Assembly: GCA_028641055.1 (NCBI GenBank)
Contig: CM054058.1
Span: 239,802,187 to 239,866,186 of the forward strand
Origin: Alopecurus myosuroides
Lineage: Eukaryota > Streptophyta > Magnoliopsida > Poales > Poaceae
Direction: 5' to 3'
Length of the DNA stretch: 64,000 nt
Under the pieces are notes generated by a model. The model searched no databases. It had not been told where the DNA came from and worked only from the letters and a program-made list of their open reading frames with translations. Position numbers and translations under genes: made by a program. Of the stretch, positions 22,169-35,220 are shown piece by piece (position 1 is the stretch's first letter; the number at the start of each line of letters is the position of its first letter).

Positions 22169-23313
22169 CTAAGCATCTGAGTGTTCAGAGGACTCTCCAG
22201 CTGTCGTCTCGGAAGCACCCTCGGCGTCTCGCTCCTGATCTTCATCCACATCCTCATCTTCCTCATCAAAGTCCTCACCAACAGTAGCACTGGATGAGGC
22301 AGTAGTGGCACGAAGAGCCTCCTCAATCTGCTCCCAAGGGGTACAGTCTCTAGAAGCCCAGTGTGAATAAGAATCAGGAACTAAGGCAGCATGGAGATCA
22401 CCATTAGCACCACTCACATGGTGAAGTATCTGACGCTGAGGGGTGGACATAGCAGTGTCCCTGCGGTAGGCCTGATACTGCTCCTTGTGGATATCCACCT
22501 TCATGCAAAGCACATTGCACTGAAACCAGGAAAGCTTCCTGACATTGCGCATAGTAGTGGAGGTGTCAGCCATGTGAGCACTAGAAGGGGCACCTCCCTT
22601 AGAGTAACCACACTCAGGAGGAGGAGCAGGAGCAGCAGAAACAACCTTGTTCCTCTTCACATATAGCTTCTTGAAAGCAAGATCTTGCAAAGGCAGCTCA
22701 CGGAAGTCTCTTCCCATTGTTTCCTTGATCAACATCATAATGTATGGTACATATGGGATGGTGTTCCCACCAATCATGGCATTTCAAAGCTCGTGGAAGA
22801 TGATATTCACGACAACCACTGTGTATGATGCAGTAGGGTCTTCATCCTCCATACACTGCTTTGCCAGAATCAGAAGGTTGCAAAGCGGACTGGTGAGAGC
22901 ATCAGTATTCCCACCACTAGGAACCAAGTAAGACCGAAATAGGCGCACCATCTGATCATAGAACGGGAGAAGCCCTTCCAACTTACCAATAGTGTATCCG
23001 GGGGCATACATGTCAGCCATGGTCTTCTCACGCTGAGGTCTGTCCACATCATGCATACGGTGACCAAGTGGTGGATGAGAGAGGTACCTATAGCCAAGAG
23101 CATTGCCCAGCTTGTAAAACTGAGCCTCACATGGAGTGGTCTAGGTCATCCACTTCAAACTGCAAACATCACCCGAGTCAAAAGCCAAGGTGGACATGAA
23201 CTGGACCACCAGATCGGTGTTGTGAGTTGTAGCAATAGCAAGAGCGGCCACTTCACTTGTGTTTTCTTCTTTTTCGTCACTCCCGTAATCATACTCCTCT
23301 TGAGTCACAAGCA
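22169..23313 (-). pseudogene. E ORF, C-terminal part: gag tail joined to an unknown domain
   Basis: This is one reading frame of about 380 codons on the minus strand with two in-frame stops: TAG at 23143-23141 and TGA at 22786-22784. It begins with a gag-like acidic stretch (TQEEYDYGSDE) that continues the zinc-knuckle ORF at 50543 once C is removed. It then enters a domain without pol motifs (THNTDLVVQFMSTLAF, LGYRYLSHPPLGHRMHD, GGNTIPYVPYIMML) and ends in a highly acidic tail (EDFDEEDEDVDEDQERD). The middle resembles the 'putative plant transposon protein' type found near grass retroelements; that is from memory of the style only. Both stops fit C-to-T change at CAG and CGA. Function unknown; an env-like or structural role is possible. 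Confidence 0.6.
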
Positions 23314-23318
23314 CTAAC

Positions 23319-24345
23319 TATAGGGTTCGTTGCATAGAAAACAAAAAATTTCCTACGCACGAGACACCCGAAAGGCCAAGATCTAATCTAGGAGATGAAG
23401 TGCAACATGGTGAAAGAGAGGCTTAAGAAAACATACCCTCGAAGACTCTAAGCGTTACGAGATCGAATCTCTTTGTTGGCGTAGTCGTACTCACACCGAT
23501 CCCGAGAGCGAGATGATGTGCACCACGATCCGGCGGTGCCTCCGTGATAGGTCACACGTACGGTTGATGACGACCTCCGTTCCCTCGATCTAGCGGGGCA
23601 GCGGAAGTAGAGGATCCCTCGGAACTCCAGCAGCACGATGGCGTGGTGGTGGTGAAGAATCCCACGGTCAGGTCTTCGCCAAGCCGGAGACCATGGAATG
23701 GAGCAGCGGGTGGAGAGGAAGTGAAGATGACACCAAGTGCGTGGGGAGAGGGAGGTCTAGCCCCTCTTTATATAGGAGGGGGAGGCAGCCACGAATTTTT
23801 GGTGCCTCCACCTCTCCCCTCATCATGTGGGTGGAGTCTCCACTCAACCCACTCATTCTCCCATCAGTTCCCACCCAAAATTCCAAGGGTTTTCTTTAAT
23901 AAATAAAGAAAACAAGTTCATTTATTTATTTTAATATTTGTTAATCCTATTAACAAACATTAACACTTATGCCCTTGAACTATTTGTTAATCAAACATTA
24001 ACATATACCACCTTGAACTATTTCAATATTCCCCGAAACAATTCCGGTGACTATTTCAATATTCACCGAAACAATTTCGGTGCTGCTCAAAACATTCTTC
24101 GTTATTCCGTATCCTCTCAAATGCGTCATCGAACCTTAAGTGTGTCACCCTACGGTTCGCGAATAACATAGACATGATCGAGACTCCTCTCCGATAAATA
24201 ATCAACAATGGGATCTGGAGATCCGTGATAACTCCTATATATTCAACGATGACTCTCGTGATCGTGTGAACCATCAACGTCGTGACTAATCCCCTTTGTC
24301 TCGCGATATTTTTTACTTGTCCGAGATTCTATCATTGGTATCAAC
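23319..24345 (-). repeat. Element C 3' LTR, part interrupted by D
   Basis: This runs parallel to 48884-49911 of the other LTR, with changed terminal bases (TATAG for TGTAG). It contains the TATA-like TATATAAA on the minus strand at 23774-23767. It stops at tcaac (24341-24345), the target duplicated by D. The remaining part is at 43305-43937. Confidence 0.9.
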
Positions 24346-24837
24346 TGACGAAGGAATGATATTAGACCCTGCGGAAAAGGACACCCCCATCTCCGGCCCA
24401 AGGTTAAGGCCCAAGAGGAGGAGCCCTTGGAACGCCGAAAGGCCCATGTGAATCCCACCCGCAATACCTTGCGGGTTAAGTTAGGAAACCTGTAACCGAC
24501 ATAGGGAAAGAATTCGAGTCCTCTCCGGGTAGGGTTTGAGACCTGGCCACCTATATAAGGCCAGGAGAGCCACCGGTAGAGGACCAAGCAACACCGCAAC
24601 ACCAAAGCCTTGAGCTCGAGATCGTTCTCTCGACTTGAGCCACCATCATTGTAACCAATCTACTCGATTAATACAGATCGACAGAGGCAGGAGTAAGGGT
24701 TTTACCTCTACGAGGGCCCCGAACCTGGGTAAATCTTGCCCCCTGTTTAGCCGACGATCGCCACCAGCGCTCATGGGTTCTCCTATTCGAAACCCTATGG
24801 GTTCACCTGAGGGAATTGCTGAACGACAGATTCGACA
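24346..24837 (+). repeat. Element D 5' LTR (492 bp)
   Basis: It starts TGACGAAGG and ends GATTCGACA. A TATATAA box lies at 24552-24558, about 285 bp before the LTR end. The 3' copy at 42809-43299 starts TAACGAAGG, so the terminal TG has become TA there. Confidence 0.95.
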
Positions 24838-24839
24838 AT

Positions 24840-24858
24840 TGGCGCTGTCTGTGGGAAC
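24840..24858 (+). other. Primer binding site of element D
   Basis: TGGCGCTGTCTGTGGGAAC lies two bases after the LTR. It is not the initiator-Met type used by B, C and E. Which tRNA it would pair with I cannot say without a tRNA comparison. Confidence 0.7.
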
Positions 24859-25261
24859 GGCGGGCGCTGGATCACCGGCATCTTCGGCTTCATCGACAAC
24901 CAACTCTCGTTGGAAACCCTCGACTACGGCTCCGAACAATCCTATACGGATCGGATCTGTCGTGGTCACCCCTCACTCGCCGTAATCGCGCCCGGTATTC
25001 GACTATCTGGAGAGGAGCGTCACCCTGGCGTTCGGGAGCCTGAAGTTTGTGAGCAATAGGGATGGAATCCTCCACTTCCCGGAAGAATCAGGATCTGAAT
25101 CAGGAGCCATCCACTCGCGCCTTCATCTGGAGAAAAGCGGCGAGTCCGTCCGCTTCAATACAAACGACTACCATACCCTCTCTACGGAGGAACCTTCTCG
25201 ACTCCAAAGAGCCTTCCGATCTACGCCTAGGACGCACAGGCCACGACTGGCTCAAGTCTGC

Positions 25262-27985
25262 ATGGCAGGATCGGAGCAACCCCCGGAGACAGAACATAGC
25301 GCAGCAGAACGCGCCATAATCGGTGTCTCGCGGGAAGCTTGGGATCGAGCCAAGGAGGCTATGGGAACGAGCAAGCCACCCAGAGCAGATTCGCCACACG
25401 AGGATATGGTTGCTTACCATTATCATCTCGTAAGAGCAGCCGCAACCATCAAGGATGCGCGGATAGATCTGGCCCGTCGAAGAAGAGCGGCGGATGAATC
25501 AAGTCAACGACGAGATGAACAGTCCCTAGCACCCTCGGTCGGTACCCGACCCGCGAGGAAGGGATACGCATCAACATCCAGGGATATCGAGTCCTTGGGC
25601 GGGACCAGCAGATCGATCACGCCCTCCCTCATGCGAGTCGATGATGACGGGAACGTCTACCCGCAAAGTCCTGCCGCCGCGGTCCTGGCCGCAGCAACTT
25701 ACATGCAAATGAACCAGCCGACAGAGAGCGACCCTCGGGCAGAGCAGTACAAACAAGTGCGCAAAGGGCTAGGAATAGCAGCCGCAAGGCTCGCCTCCTA
25801 TGACCGCAAGAAGGCCGCGGAGCAGCTGGAGAAAGAGAAGGAGAAAGAGAAAGAAAAAGAGGCGTCGCGCAGGCGTAGGAGCTCTTCGCCAAGAAGGGAC
25901 AAATCTCCACGTCGTGGTCGAGGAAAAGAAGCTCGACGTCGCGACGACAGTCGAAGCAGCAGTGAGGGCAGCCTGAGAGACAAAAGCTCGAGACACCACA
26001 GCAGCCGCTCGCGAAAACAAAGCAAGGAACCGAGGAATGACACCGACCGCGACCAACCAGGATACGACGCGCGATCGGACATCGCACAAAATAAGGTGGA
26101 CAAGGCAAGGGCATCACGATATCGCGAACGCTCCTCGTCCGGTTCTTCGGATGACGAAACTTGCGGAGCGCTCTGTTTTGACCGCAGCATCCGCGAAGCA
26201 CCTCTACCCAAAAGATTCAAGCTCAGCACAGAAGTGACAAAGTACGACGGCTCACTCGAGCCTTCTCACTGGCTAAACGATTACCTCACGGCAGTAAAAT
26301 GCCAGTGTGGGAACAAGAACACGACTATGCAATATCTCAATCTACATCACACCGGCGCAGCCCGTAGCTGGCAGGAAAGGAGGCCGAGATCTTGTTACGC
26401 ATCGTGGGACGACCTGCACCATGACTTCTGCAAAAACTTCCAGTCGACTTACAAGAGGTCGGCCACCATCGAAGAACTACGAGCCTGCAAGCAGAAAAGC
26501 GGCGAATCCACCCGCGAGTACATCCAGCGATGGACCACGCTCAGGAACACCGCGGGAACCATCTCGGAAGAAGTAGTGATCGAAGCCTTCGCAAAAGGCG
26601 CCCGAAGAACTGCTTTCAGAGAGGAGCTAGGCAGAGCCGCACCCAAAACTATTGGGGAGCTGATGAACATAGCCGACAAATGGGCTAACGGAGAATACAC
26701 AGTACGCAATGAGAGAGCATCATCACCCGCACCCGAGGAAGATCGCCATGGCCGAAGAAAGAGAAGGAAATACTACGATCACGAGGATCGAGAGGAAATG
26801 GTAGCAGCGGAATTCACGCGAAGTCGCGACACCGGACGACGCGGAAATCGCGAATGGAAACGAAAAGTTGAAGGAAAAAGTCCCGAGGAGGACCTTGATG
26901 CTTACTGCTCGCTACATCTGTTTACAGATAAGCGTACGGGCAAAACCAAGGCAACGCACCTCCTCAAGGATTGTCGGAAGTTCCATGACATTCATGAGGC
27001 TTTCTTGAAGAAAACCAGACTAGCAGCTACTCCAAACTACCCGCCACTTCCAGGAGGAGGCCACCAAGGGTTCCAGCCGCCACAACCCCTACCTCCACCA
27101 GCAAATCCAAACATGGCGTTAGCTGCACTGCCAGCGCCACCTGCACAAAACTCCGGAGTCAATGCGTACCCGAATCCGGCAGGACAACTAGCAATGATCC
27201 ATAAGGTATGTCCATCCCGCAGAGCTCAAAAGACTAACACGAGGCAGTTATGCATGGCTGTGCAGACTCCGCCAACAAAGCCCGAATACCTGAAGATGGC
27301 GGATCAACCGATCACATTCTCAATGAAAGACCACCCACCACGAGTCTATCGACCTGGACACGCCGCCCTCGTAATCCAAGCACAGATTGGCAACTATGAT
27401 TTGGCCCGCGTATTCATGGACGGAGGCAGTGGCATCAACATTATCTACGCGGACACACTCCGTCGGATGAACAAGAACCTGGATGGCCTCGCGGAATCAG
27501 AAACATCCTTCCACGGGATAGTTCCGGGAAAGGCAATCCGACCACTCGGAACAATTAACCTAGAAGTTGTGTTGGGCAATCAAAGCAACTACAGAAGAGA
27601 ATTCCTTGACTTCGAAGTCGTCGACTGGCCTTCACAGTACCACGCCATCCTTGGTCGAACAGCGTTCGCCAGATTCATGGCAGTACCACACTACGCGTAC
27701 CTGAAGCTCAAGTTACCCGGAGAATACGGCGTTATCACCATCGACGGAGATTTTCAGAAATCCAACAAATGCGACATTGAATTCAACGAGATCGCAAAAT
27801 CTTTCGGGATGCAAGAAGAATTGCAAGAGCTGGCAAAAACCACGGATCACTCTGTGATGCCCCTCACAAAGAAAAACGCGCCTGAATTGGAGTTCAGCGC
27901 CAACAGCGACACCCGAAAACATCAGGTGAAACCGACAGATTCTGCGAAATCAGTGATGGTCTCAACTACCCTCTCGCAAGCATAG
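25262..27985 (+). pseudogene. gag: Element D gag and protease, ends at an in-frame amber codon
   Basis: The frame is open from 25049, but the first good ATG in frame is 25262 (MAGSEQPPE). The N-terminal 300 residues are charged and arginine-serine rich, with a Lys-Glu repeat around 25829-25862. A retrotransposon capsid domain follows (roughly residues 320-480, with HWLNDYL and REYIQRW). A proline-rich linker leads to an aspartic protease with MDGGSG, catalytic Asp720, in the DGGS form usual in Tat elements instead of DTG or DSG. The frame stops at TAG 27983-27985, but the same frame continues directly into RT, so the stop looks like a mutation (or readthrough) rather than a gene end. No CCHC knuckle is seen. 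Confidence 0.85.
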
Positions 27986-29138
27986 GAAAGCGCGCTCGTC
28001 GAACTCCTCCGTGAGTACTGGGAAATTTTTGCCTGGCAGCCCTCAGATATGCCGGGAATACCCAGGGAGTTCGCCGAGCACTCACTCGAAGTCTTCAAGG
28101 ATGCAAAACCCATCAAGCAGACCACTCGACGGTTCTCAGAACCCAAGTAGAAGGCACTTGGAGAAGAAGTAAACAGATTGCTAGCCGCAAAATTCATCAG
28201 GGAGATCAAGATATCCACTTGGCTAGCAAACCCAGTGTTGGTCCCCAAAAAGAACACCGACATCCTTCGGGTGTGCATCGACTACACGTCGTTAAATAAG
28301 CACTGCCCCAAGGATAACTTTCCCCTCCCGCGAATCGACCAGATTGTAGACTCTACGGCAGGTTGTCAACGCCTCTCCTTCCTGGACGCCTATTCGGGAT
28401 ATAATCAGATCCGGATGAAACAGGAGGACGAAGAGAAAACAACATTCATCATGCCACACGGTGTATACTGCTACACGATAATGCCCTTCGGGCTCAAGAA
28501 CACAGGCGCAACATATCAGCGCTGCATGCAAAAATGCCTCGCCAAGCTCATTGGCAAGAACGTACAAGTGTACGTTGATGGCATCGTCATCAAGACTCGG
28601 GTAGAGGACACACTCCTCGAGGACATTAGAGAAACGTTCGACGCCCTCAACGCATACAGGATCACGCTCAATCCAACAAAATGCGTCTTCGGCGTTCCAG
28701 CAGGAAAACTTCTCGGGTACCTGGTACCCGCCAGAGGCATCGAAGCCAACCCAGAGAAAATACAAGCAATCTTGACAATGAAGGAGCCAACCAATCTACG
28801 CGGAGTCCAGCAGCTCGCAGGACGACTAGCTGCCTTGAGCAGGTTTATCGCGCGATTGGGAGAGCAAGCGTTGCCTTTCTACAAACTGTTGAAAAAAACG
28901 GATAAATTCGAGTGGACCCCAGAAGCTAAACAAGCGTTCGCAGACCTGAAACGATCGTTGCAAAGCAGACGCGTCCTCGCAACACCACAATAGAGGGAGC
29001 CACTTTACCTATACCTAGCCGCAACAAACCAGGTCATCAGCACTGCAATCGTAGTCGAACGACCTGAGGAGGGCAAGGCATATGGAGTCCAACGACCGAT
29101 TTATTACATCAGTGAAGTGCTCTCGCCATGCAAGCAAC
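27986..29138 (+). pseudogene. pol: Element D reverse transcriptase and start of RNase H
   Basis: This continues the frame of gag-protease with further TAG stops at 28148-28150 and 28991-28993. It encodes a gypsy RT: LVPKKN, CIDYTSLNK, FLDAYSGYNQI and PFGLKNTGATYQR are recognisable. The active site is YVDG at 28571-28582 where family members have YxDD, so the second catalytic Asp is lost and the enzyme should be inactive. It runs through the connection domain into RNase H (YYISEVLSPCKQ) and is broken by F after 29138. The frame resumes at 35226 in phase. Confidence 0.88.
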
Positions 29139-32100
29139 TGTCACATCCCAATTTTGGAATACCTGATAACCCAATTGTTTTGCTAATTGCTTGACAATTA
29201 ATCTTTGGTTGTATTTGTTTGAGTGCAACTAAACAAACTAATTATATAAACTTACATGGCTAAGATTTTGAAAACAAAATATTCAACATATTGTTCCAAT
29301 GACCTTGGCAATATTTTCTAAAAGTAAATATTGATCAAAGAGTTTTCCAAAAACATCTTATGAATCTCATACTTGCTGAATATTATTCCAAGACCTAAAT
29401 TAAGAAAGAGGAAACACTTAATAAAATTCCCCTAAAAGATTATCAGAAAAAGAGGCATTCTTAAATGCTTCACCAAAATATTATCAAATGTTTTTCCAAC
29501 CTTGCAAGATTAAAAACAAAGGTATTGGAGAGCATTGACTTGCTATCTCTAGTCACACAAATATTTTGGCAAAGCATTGTTAAAGAAAAGCCAAGTGCCT
29601 TATTAAATAGAAATTCCAATATTTCCGGAAACAGAAAAACTAAAACAAGTTACTATTGGAAACTTTCTTAAAATGAGATGAAATTAATACCATTTCTTCC
29701 TTATATCAAATAAGGAACACACACAAGAGGAGACCAAGAATTGAATCCATTAAAGCCCTGAAAACATGAATTTTCTCCACAGCAACATTTGGGATTTTGA
29801 ACAAGTTTGTTCTACAAACTTTTTCCAAATGCCATGAAATAAATACCACATGCTCTATATCATAAATGAGGATGAAAACCAAAAGGGCATAAGTTTTTGA
29901 ATAATTTAAGTTGCCAAAAAACCCTGTTTTCTTGACAGCACCTTTTTGAAATTTGAACAAGTTTGTTCTATGAAGTAACTCTGAATGACTTGAACTTTTT
30001 ACCACATAAGGAACACATCAAATAAGGAATGTGTGCCAAAAATTATCATTTTTTCGAAGCTCCTAAGTAGGTTAATAAATTCAATGTCCTTTTATGTAAG
30101 AATTCAAATTTGAACAACTTTGAATTATAAAGTTTATTCAATTGAGCCAATTTTCACATATGTTGTGTATCTTAACTAATAAGAATTTTGGGCAAAAGGA
30201 TTTAAAATTTTGACTTTGTTTGCTTAGGGAAAACATCCATTTTCAGAGAGAAAAGGACCTACTTGTAAAATTGGCTAGGGACCAAAATGTTATCCTAGTC
30301 ACACATGTCCTTCTTCTTCCTGTAGATGATGCAGTAGAGGGAATGGGAGCCCATGCTTCCATTGCTTCGAAGGTAAGCCATCTAGGTGTTTAAAACCCCT
30401 CCCATGTGCTGCTACCTGCCCCCTCTCTCTCTCCCCCTCGGACTAGCTCCCTCTCTCTGAATTTTTTTTGCCTAACCAAACCCTAGCCGAAACCCTAGCT
30501 CGGGCTCGTCGTCGATTGGGCCGAATGGGAGATCACCGACGGCAGCCGTGGTACCCATCAGCTCCGCCTCGTCGTGGTAGTCCCCCAGGAAGAAGGAATC
30601 GAGCCGTAACGACGTGTGGTAGCCGCGCCTTCCATCTTCGTCTCCGAGCCCGACGGCACTCCGGCGACGGATTCCCGCCGCCACGACCCTTCTCTTCCAT
30701 CTCCGAGCATCCGTGCGCGTTCGTGGTGAGCTGGCGAACATCCCGGTCCACTTTCCCCTCTCCCTCTCCCCCTAGATCCTCGCCGCGCCACGCTCGTTTC
30801 CGGCCGCCGCTCTCCGGGGCCCTCCCGGGAAGCGAAACATGACTCAATCGGTTCCCCTCGTCGTAAGCAATACGTAGAAGTTTTTACTTCGCGATTTGAT
30901 AGCCGAACTCGCCGGATTTTGGACTCACCGGAGCAGTTCCCGCCGTCGATGACGTCGTGGCTGCGTCACGCTCGCGTCAGCCGCCCTGACCGCGCGTGGG
31001 AAGTCAAACTGGCCCGTGGGGCCGAGTCTCTACTCGCGTGGCTGCCGCGTGGCCCCTGGCCCGCGAGTCAGCGGCGTTGGCTGGCTTCGCCCGCGGTGAA
31101 GATCAGATCTGGCGGCCCGTTTGCAGATCTGGCCCAACTCTAGTTTGTTTTCCTTTTAATTTTTGGCAGAATGTTACCTGTTTACTTTAGGCTCTAAAAT
31201 GCTACCTAAAAGATGAATTTGGCCAAGATAAAATTCACATATGTAAAGCAACAAAATCTAAACCACCTCCAACTTGTAGAACTACATTTGGATGGATATT
31301 TTTGCAATGAAAAATGTTTTGGCAACAGGTACCAGAAACACAAAAATGAGCACCACTTTAATTTCACAACTCAGAATGAAGTGAGGCCAATTGCATTGGA
31401 AAGCCCTTGAAATTTCCTAACAGGAGCAATTAACCTTGCTTCCAAATTCATTGTATTTTTGAAATGGCATGCAATTTGGTAAAACACCAGAGAGCACTTT
31501 GGTGATTTTTATAAAATTATTAAATATGAATTTTGATGCAAACTCAACTGGATGGTCTTGTATATGTTTAGGGATATCCAAACCTATCTGGGTTTAACTT
31601 TTAGAGCATCCTAGAAAATTTGGTGGACAGATCTTTAAATTGCTAGTTTCTGCCATTTTGGCATTTTAGTTAATTAATTTGTGTGATGATATTTTGGTGT
31701 TGCATTATTGTTTTCTAGCATGTATAAGTTGTGTGAACTTGCTTTCTAAGTATTACTTAGCTATTTTATCATGTTAGAATGTGTGGACTTGAGTTGAGAA
31801 GAAATAGGATTTATATTAATATCATATGTTCATCTCTAGTTTATTACTTGCATATAATTTTTGAATGATTAATTTGGGTGCAAGTGATTGAATTGTTGTG
31901 GTGAGATATTAGATTCAGTACCATGTTGGTACTTATATTTTGTTAGTATCACCTCTGCTAGCTTGCATTTGAGTTGGTATAAAAGCATGAGTAGCTTAAT
32001 CATTACTATGAGAATGTTATGGAAAAATTCCCTCATGTGAGGAATTTTTGACATAAGAATTTGTGGTTGTAAAACCACATATTTTTGTGTTGTATTCATA

Positions 32101-35100
32101 GGACCAGTAGCATTTTGATAAGGTTGTTATGAGTACTTGACCCCTAAAGTTTTCACTTGTGTGAAAATAATAGCATGATTAGCATTGCCTTGCTTATTTT
32201 TGCACCCTATTATTTTCTACTAGTGTTGTTATTGCACTAGATGCTAGTTTAGTCTTTTGTTAATTTTTAGCAAGTATGACCAGAGGCTTTGTGACCTCTT
32301 AATGCTTTGTTATGCTAGTGTAACACCCACTGGTTTCATTGCATTTTTGGTGGAAACATTATTTCCCCAAACTAGATGCATTTCTCTTATGTAGTTTCAT
32401 AACTAATGAGTGCCTAGTATTTTTGCTTTGGGAATTTTTGTGCTAAATGAAAATGGGTATGCTTCTGTTTGTAAGTGGTTTTAATAATGTGTGGCTTGCT
32501 AGGAAAAATACATTCTTGAAGTGTTGAATGATTCCTCTAAGTAATGCCCTTTTTATTACTACTAGTATGTAGGAGTTGCCCTGCAAGTTGATACCTTGTT
32601 TTATCAAATGGGATATTTTTGTTATAGAAAGTATAGATGTTTTTCACTCCTGTTTTTATGACATGGACCCTCTGGTTGTATTTCAATTACTTGATTGAAA
32701 TTCATCCATTGATTCTTCATGTATGAGTAGTACTAGTTTCCTTAGCGGTTTTTGTGTTAAATTATTTTTCCTGCCAACCTGTGTTTGGTAGATGTTTATG
32801 TATCCTTGCATAAGGACATGTTTTCATTTACCATTATGATAACATGGTTCCTTGTTTGCATTTTAGTATTTTACTTGTTATGCATGCTTGCATAGCAAAC
32901 CCTTAGTAGAAGCATGTCTATAGGATTCCTCCTTTTTAGTCATTGTTTCTATTGTTCTCACTATGAGAAATTGTGTGTTTTGTGATGAGTCTATTACCTT
33001 GTTACACTTGTGTAGGCTCACTGATTTGCAAAAGTAACTTTTACAAATCATGTGGTTCATTTATTCTTGATGTCAATTTAGACTCAGTAGAATGGCTACC
33101 CTTTTATTTTTGTGGTTGGGTTGATAGACCCATTACCATGCTTATTATTGTGCATGTTTTATACACTTTTAGTAGTCTCACCCTTGTGAAACTAAGTGTA
33201 TTTTGGGCTTATTAATATCTTGGTATGAGAGTGGCACACCCACTGAATCCATGATATTAAGGTTGTGAGATATGTTCCTCCAACCTTGAGTTGTCTTGTT
33301 AAATGGCATTTCTGCCAAGTAGTTTTGTTTGATTGTTTGCCTCCATTAATAATGGTGTGATTAGTTCTTTTTAGTTTCCTTGCTGTATGTATTGTTATGT
33401 ATGGTTGCTTGCCTTGATTGGTTCTGAATGTGTGTCCTTTATTCCTTTTACGGCGTTAGAAAACGAAGAGGAAGGAAGTGTCGGGAAGCTCTGTTTCAAG
33501 TTCCAGTCACTCCAAAACAAGGGACACAAGGAGATACCAGGCAAGCCATCCTGATGCTTGCTGATACAATACTTATCATTATCTATCATGCATGTTTTAC
33601 CTCTGAAGTTTTACCAAAACTTTATTATCAAAACTATTTTTCATGTGGCTATTACTACTATACTAGTATATAGGTTACTATTATGCCAGTAGTTAAAACT
33701 TGGTAATACCAAGCCCATAAGCCACCATATGGTATTTATTACCATCAAATATACTAGTCCCTAAGTGGACACCCTAAAATTGTGATTCTACAAAACAAAG
33801 GCTTTACGGAAAAACCCGGAGAAAAGGCGGATCCTTGTTCTCCGGAGGAATGTGGAAGTGATCATTTTTGAGAAAGTGGTGTTTTCAAAAATGACACATA
33901 ACCTAGTCTTCGCTGGACAACCATTACCGTACTGCCACTTTACCCCAATATGGGTAGGGGCTTGATTAAAAACTTGTTATGGTTAGTATGTGTGCTATCT
34001 CAAGTGTTATAGGGGATGGGATCCTCCGAACCGAAATGTCGCTAGGAGTGGAGAATACGGGACATCTAAAGTGTGGGATTAATTTTCCCTCCGGATGCAG
34101 CAGTTGGGTCTCCTGTTTGGGCGGTGTGGGACACGGCTTGTCAGGGAGGGTAACCCCAATTGAAGAGATAGTCATGTACTAGCTTGTACATAGTGGATAG
34201 TCAAGATCAGTTATCTGATGTTCTCATAGGTTGAGGACAGTCCATGAGTGTTTCATGGCGGATTCTGGATCTGGTGGAAATGTGTACACCTCTGCAGAGT
34301 AAAACTATTTCGAGATAGCCGCGTCCTCGGATATGGACGGTTGAATGGCCATGTAGCTAGCATTGTGTCAATGTTTTCAAAAAAGGAAGTTTTTGAAAAG
34401 GAAATTTTGGAAAGGAAGTGTTGAACTTGTGAAGTTCGGAAAGGAATGGAAACTTATACCGTGGAGGTATCGTCAATGATGAAAAGCCAGATGATGTGAT
34501 ACAAAACAAAATGTTTGCAAAGAAAACCTTTTCTACTCTAAGCAAGAATTCTGGAAACTGATTCCAAGAAGTTTTGCAAAGAGAAAATATTCTTTATCAA
34601 AGCTTAACAAAACCTCTTGTACACGTGATATCTACAAGAGAAATAAAACTATATTATTTTCTTCTGAAGTATCTTCTTCTATGAAGATACAGATTAATTT
34701 TGACTGCAACTGTGGTGTCATCATATATGAACACCATTGATAGTGAACCCTATTTATAGCCTACCTATTCCACCATATAAGCATATTTGCATGTTGGTAA
34801 GTGACATGATGGATGTCTTGCTGAGTACATTCAAATGTACTCATTATGGTTTCGCCCCTGGTATCTACTTATCAGATTTGGAGAAGGAGTCTCCGAAGGA
34901 GATCTATGAAGAGAAGTACGGAGTTGACGGCTTTGCGAACTAGGATCGTCTCCAGGTGAGCAGCCTGTAGGTTAAGGCGTGACTTGGGCTCAACTACGTT
35001 GTGTTTTGATTGTCTTCCGCTGTGTTGGTTAAGTTGCCTGCCCTTTTGGCAGTTGCTTTAAACTTGATCATGTGATCATTTGTGTAATACCTTTATGTAT

Positions 35101-35220
35101 TCGTGTAATGGATGATGTATTTCTGTATGCCAACTGTGTATGTTGTTCACGACTGATCTTTCTGGGATCGTGAATGTATGCATACGTAGGGTTTCAGACT
35201 GCCGGTCTGGGGTCCTTACA
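29139..35220 (+). mobile_element. Element F: 6.1-kb solo LTR related to the LTRs of A and B
   Basis: The segment starts TGTCACATCCC and ends GGTCCTTACA, flanked by gcaac at 29134-29138 and 35221-35225. There is no internal domain, primer site or polyprotein, so it is best read as a solo LTR left by recombination between two LTRs. It has the same layout as the A and B LTRs: an AT-rich start, a GC-rich leader (about 30410-31140) with a GTGAGC donor-like site at 30726, a long AT-rich zone, two exon-like blocks, and the CTGCAG core at 34292 followed by a GAGATAGCCG box. Open frames inside, such as 30468-30842, lie in the GC-rich leader and are not supported as genes. Confidence 0.88.
33460..34943 (+). 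CDS. Candidate spliced small ORF in solo LTR F
   Basis: Block 1 is 33460-33540 (81 bases), preceded by GGCGTTAG and followed by GCAAGC, again a GC-type donor. Block 2 is 34876-34943, preceded by CTACTTATCAG and ending TAG. Both blocks have the same phase as in B (two bases into a codon at the start of each block, one base left at the end of block 1). Block 1 is open in that frame and starts acidic (NEEEGS). Block 2 reads LEKESPKEIYEEKYGVDGFA before the stop. Sequence similarity to the B copy is weak while structure, size and phase agree, which is what an old coding unit would leave. No ATG is visible in the blocks. Confidence 0.35.

Noticed and set aside
30468..30842. Arg/Pro-rich open frame with ATG at 30525
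   Set aside because: GC-rich leader of LTR F; compositional bias, overlapping frames on both strands and no match in B at protein level.
29139..35220. F as a host gene with introns
   Set aside because: TG/CA ends, 5-bp duplications and homology to the A/B LTR layout make a solo LTR the simpler reading.
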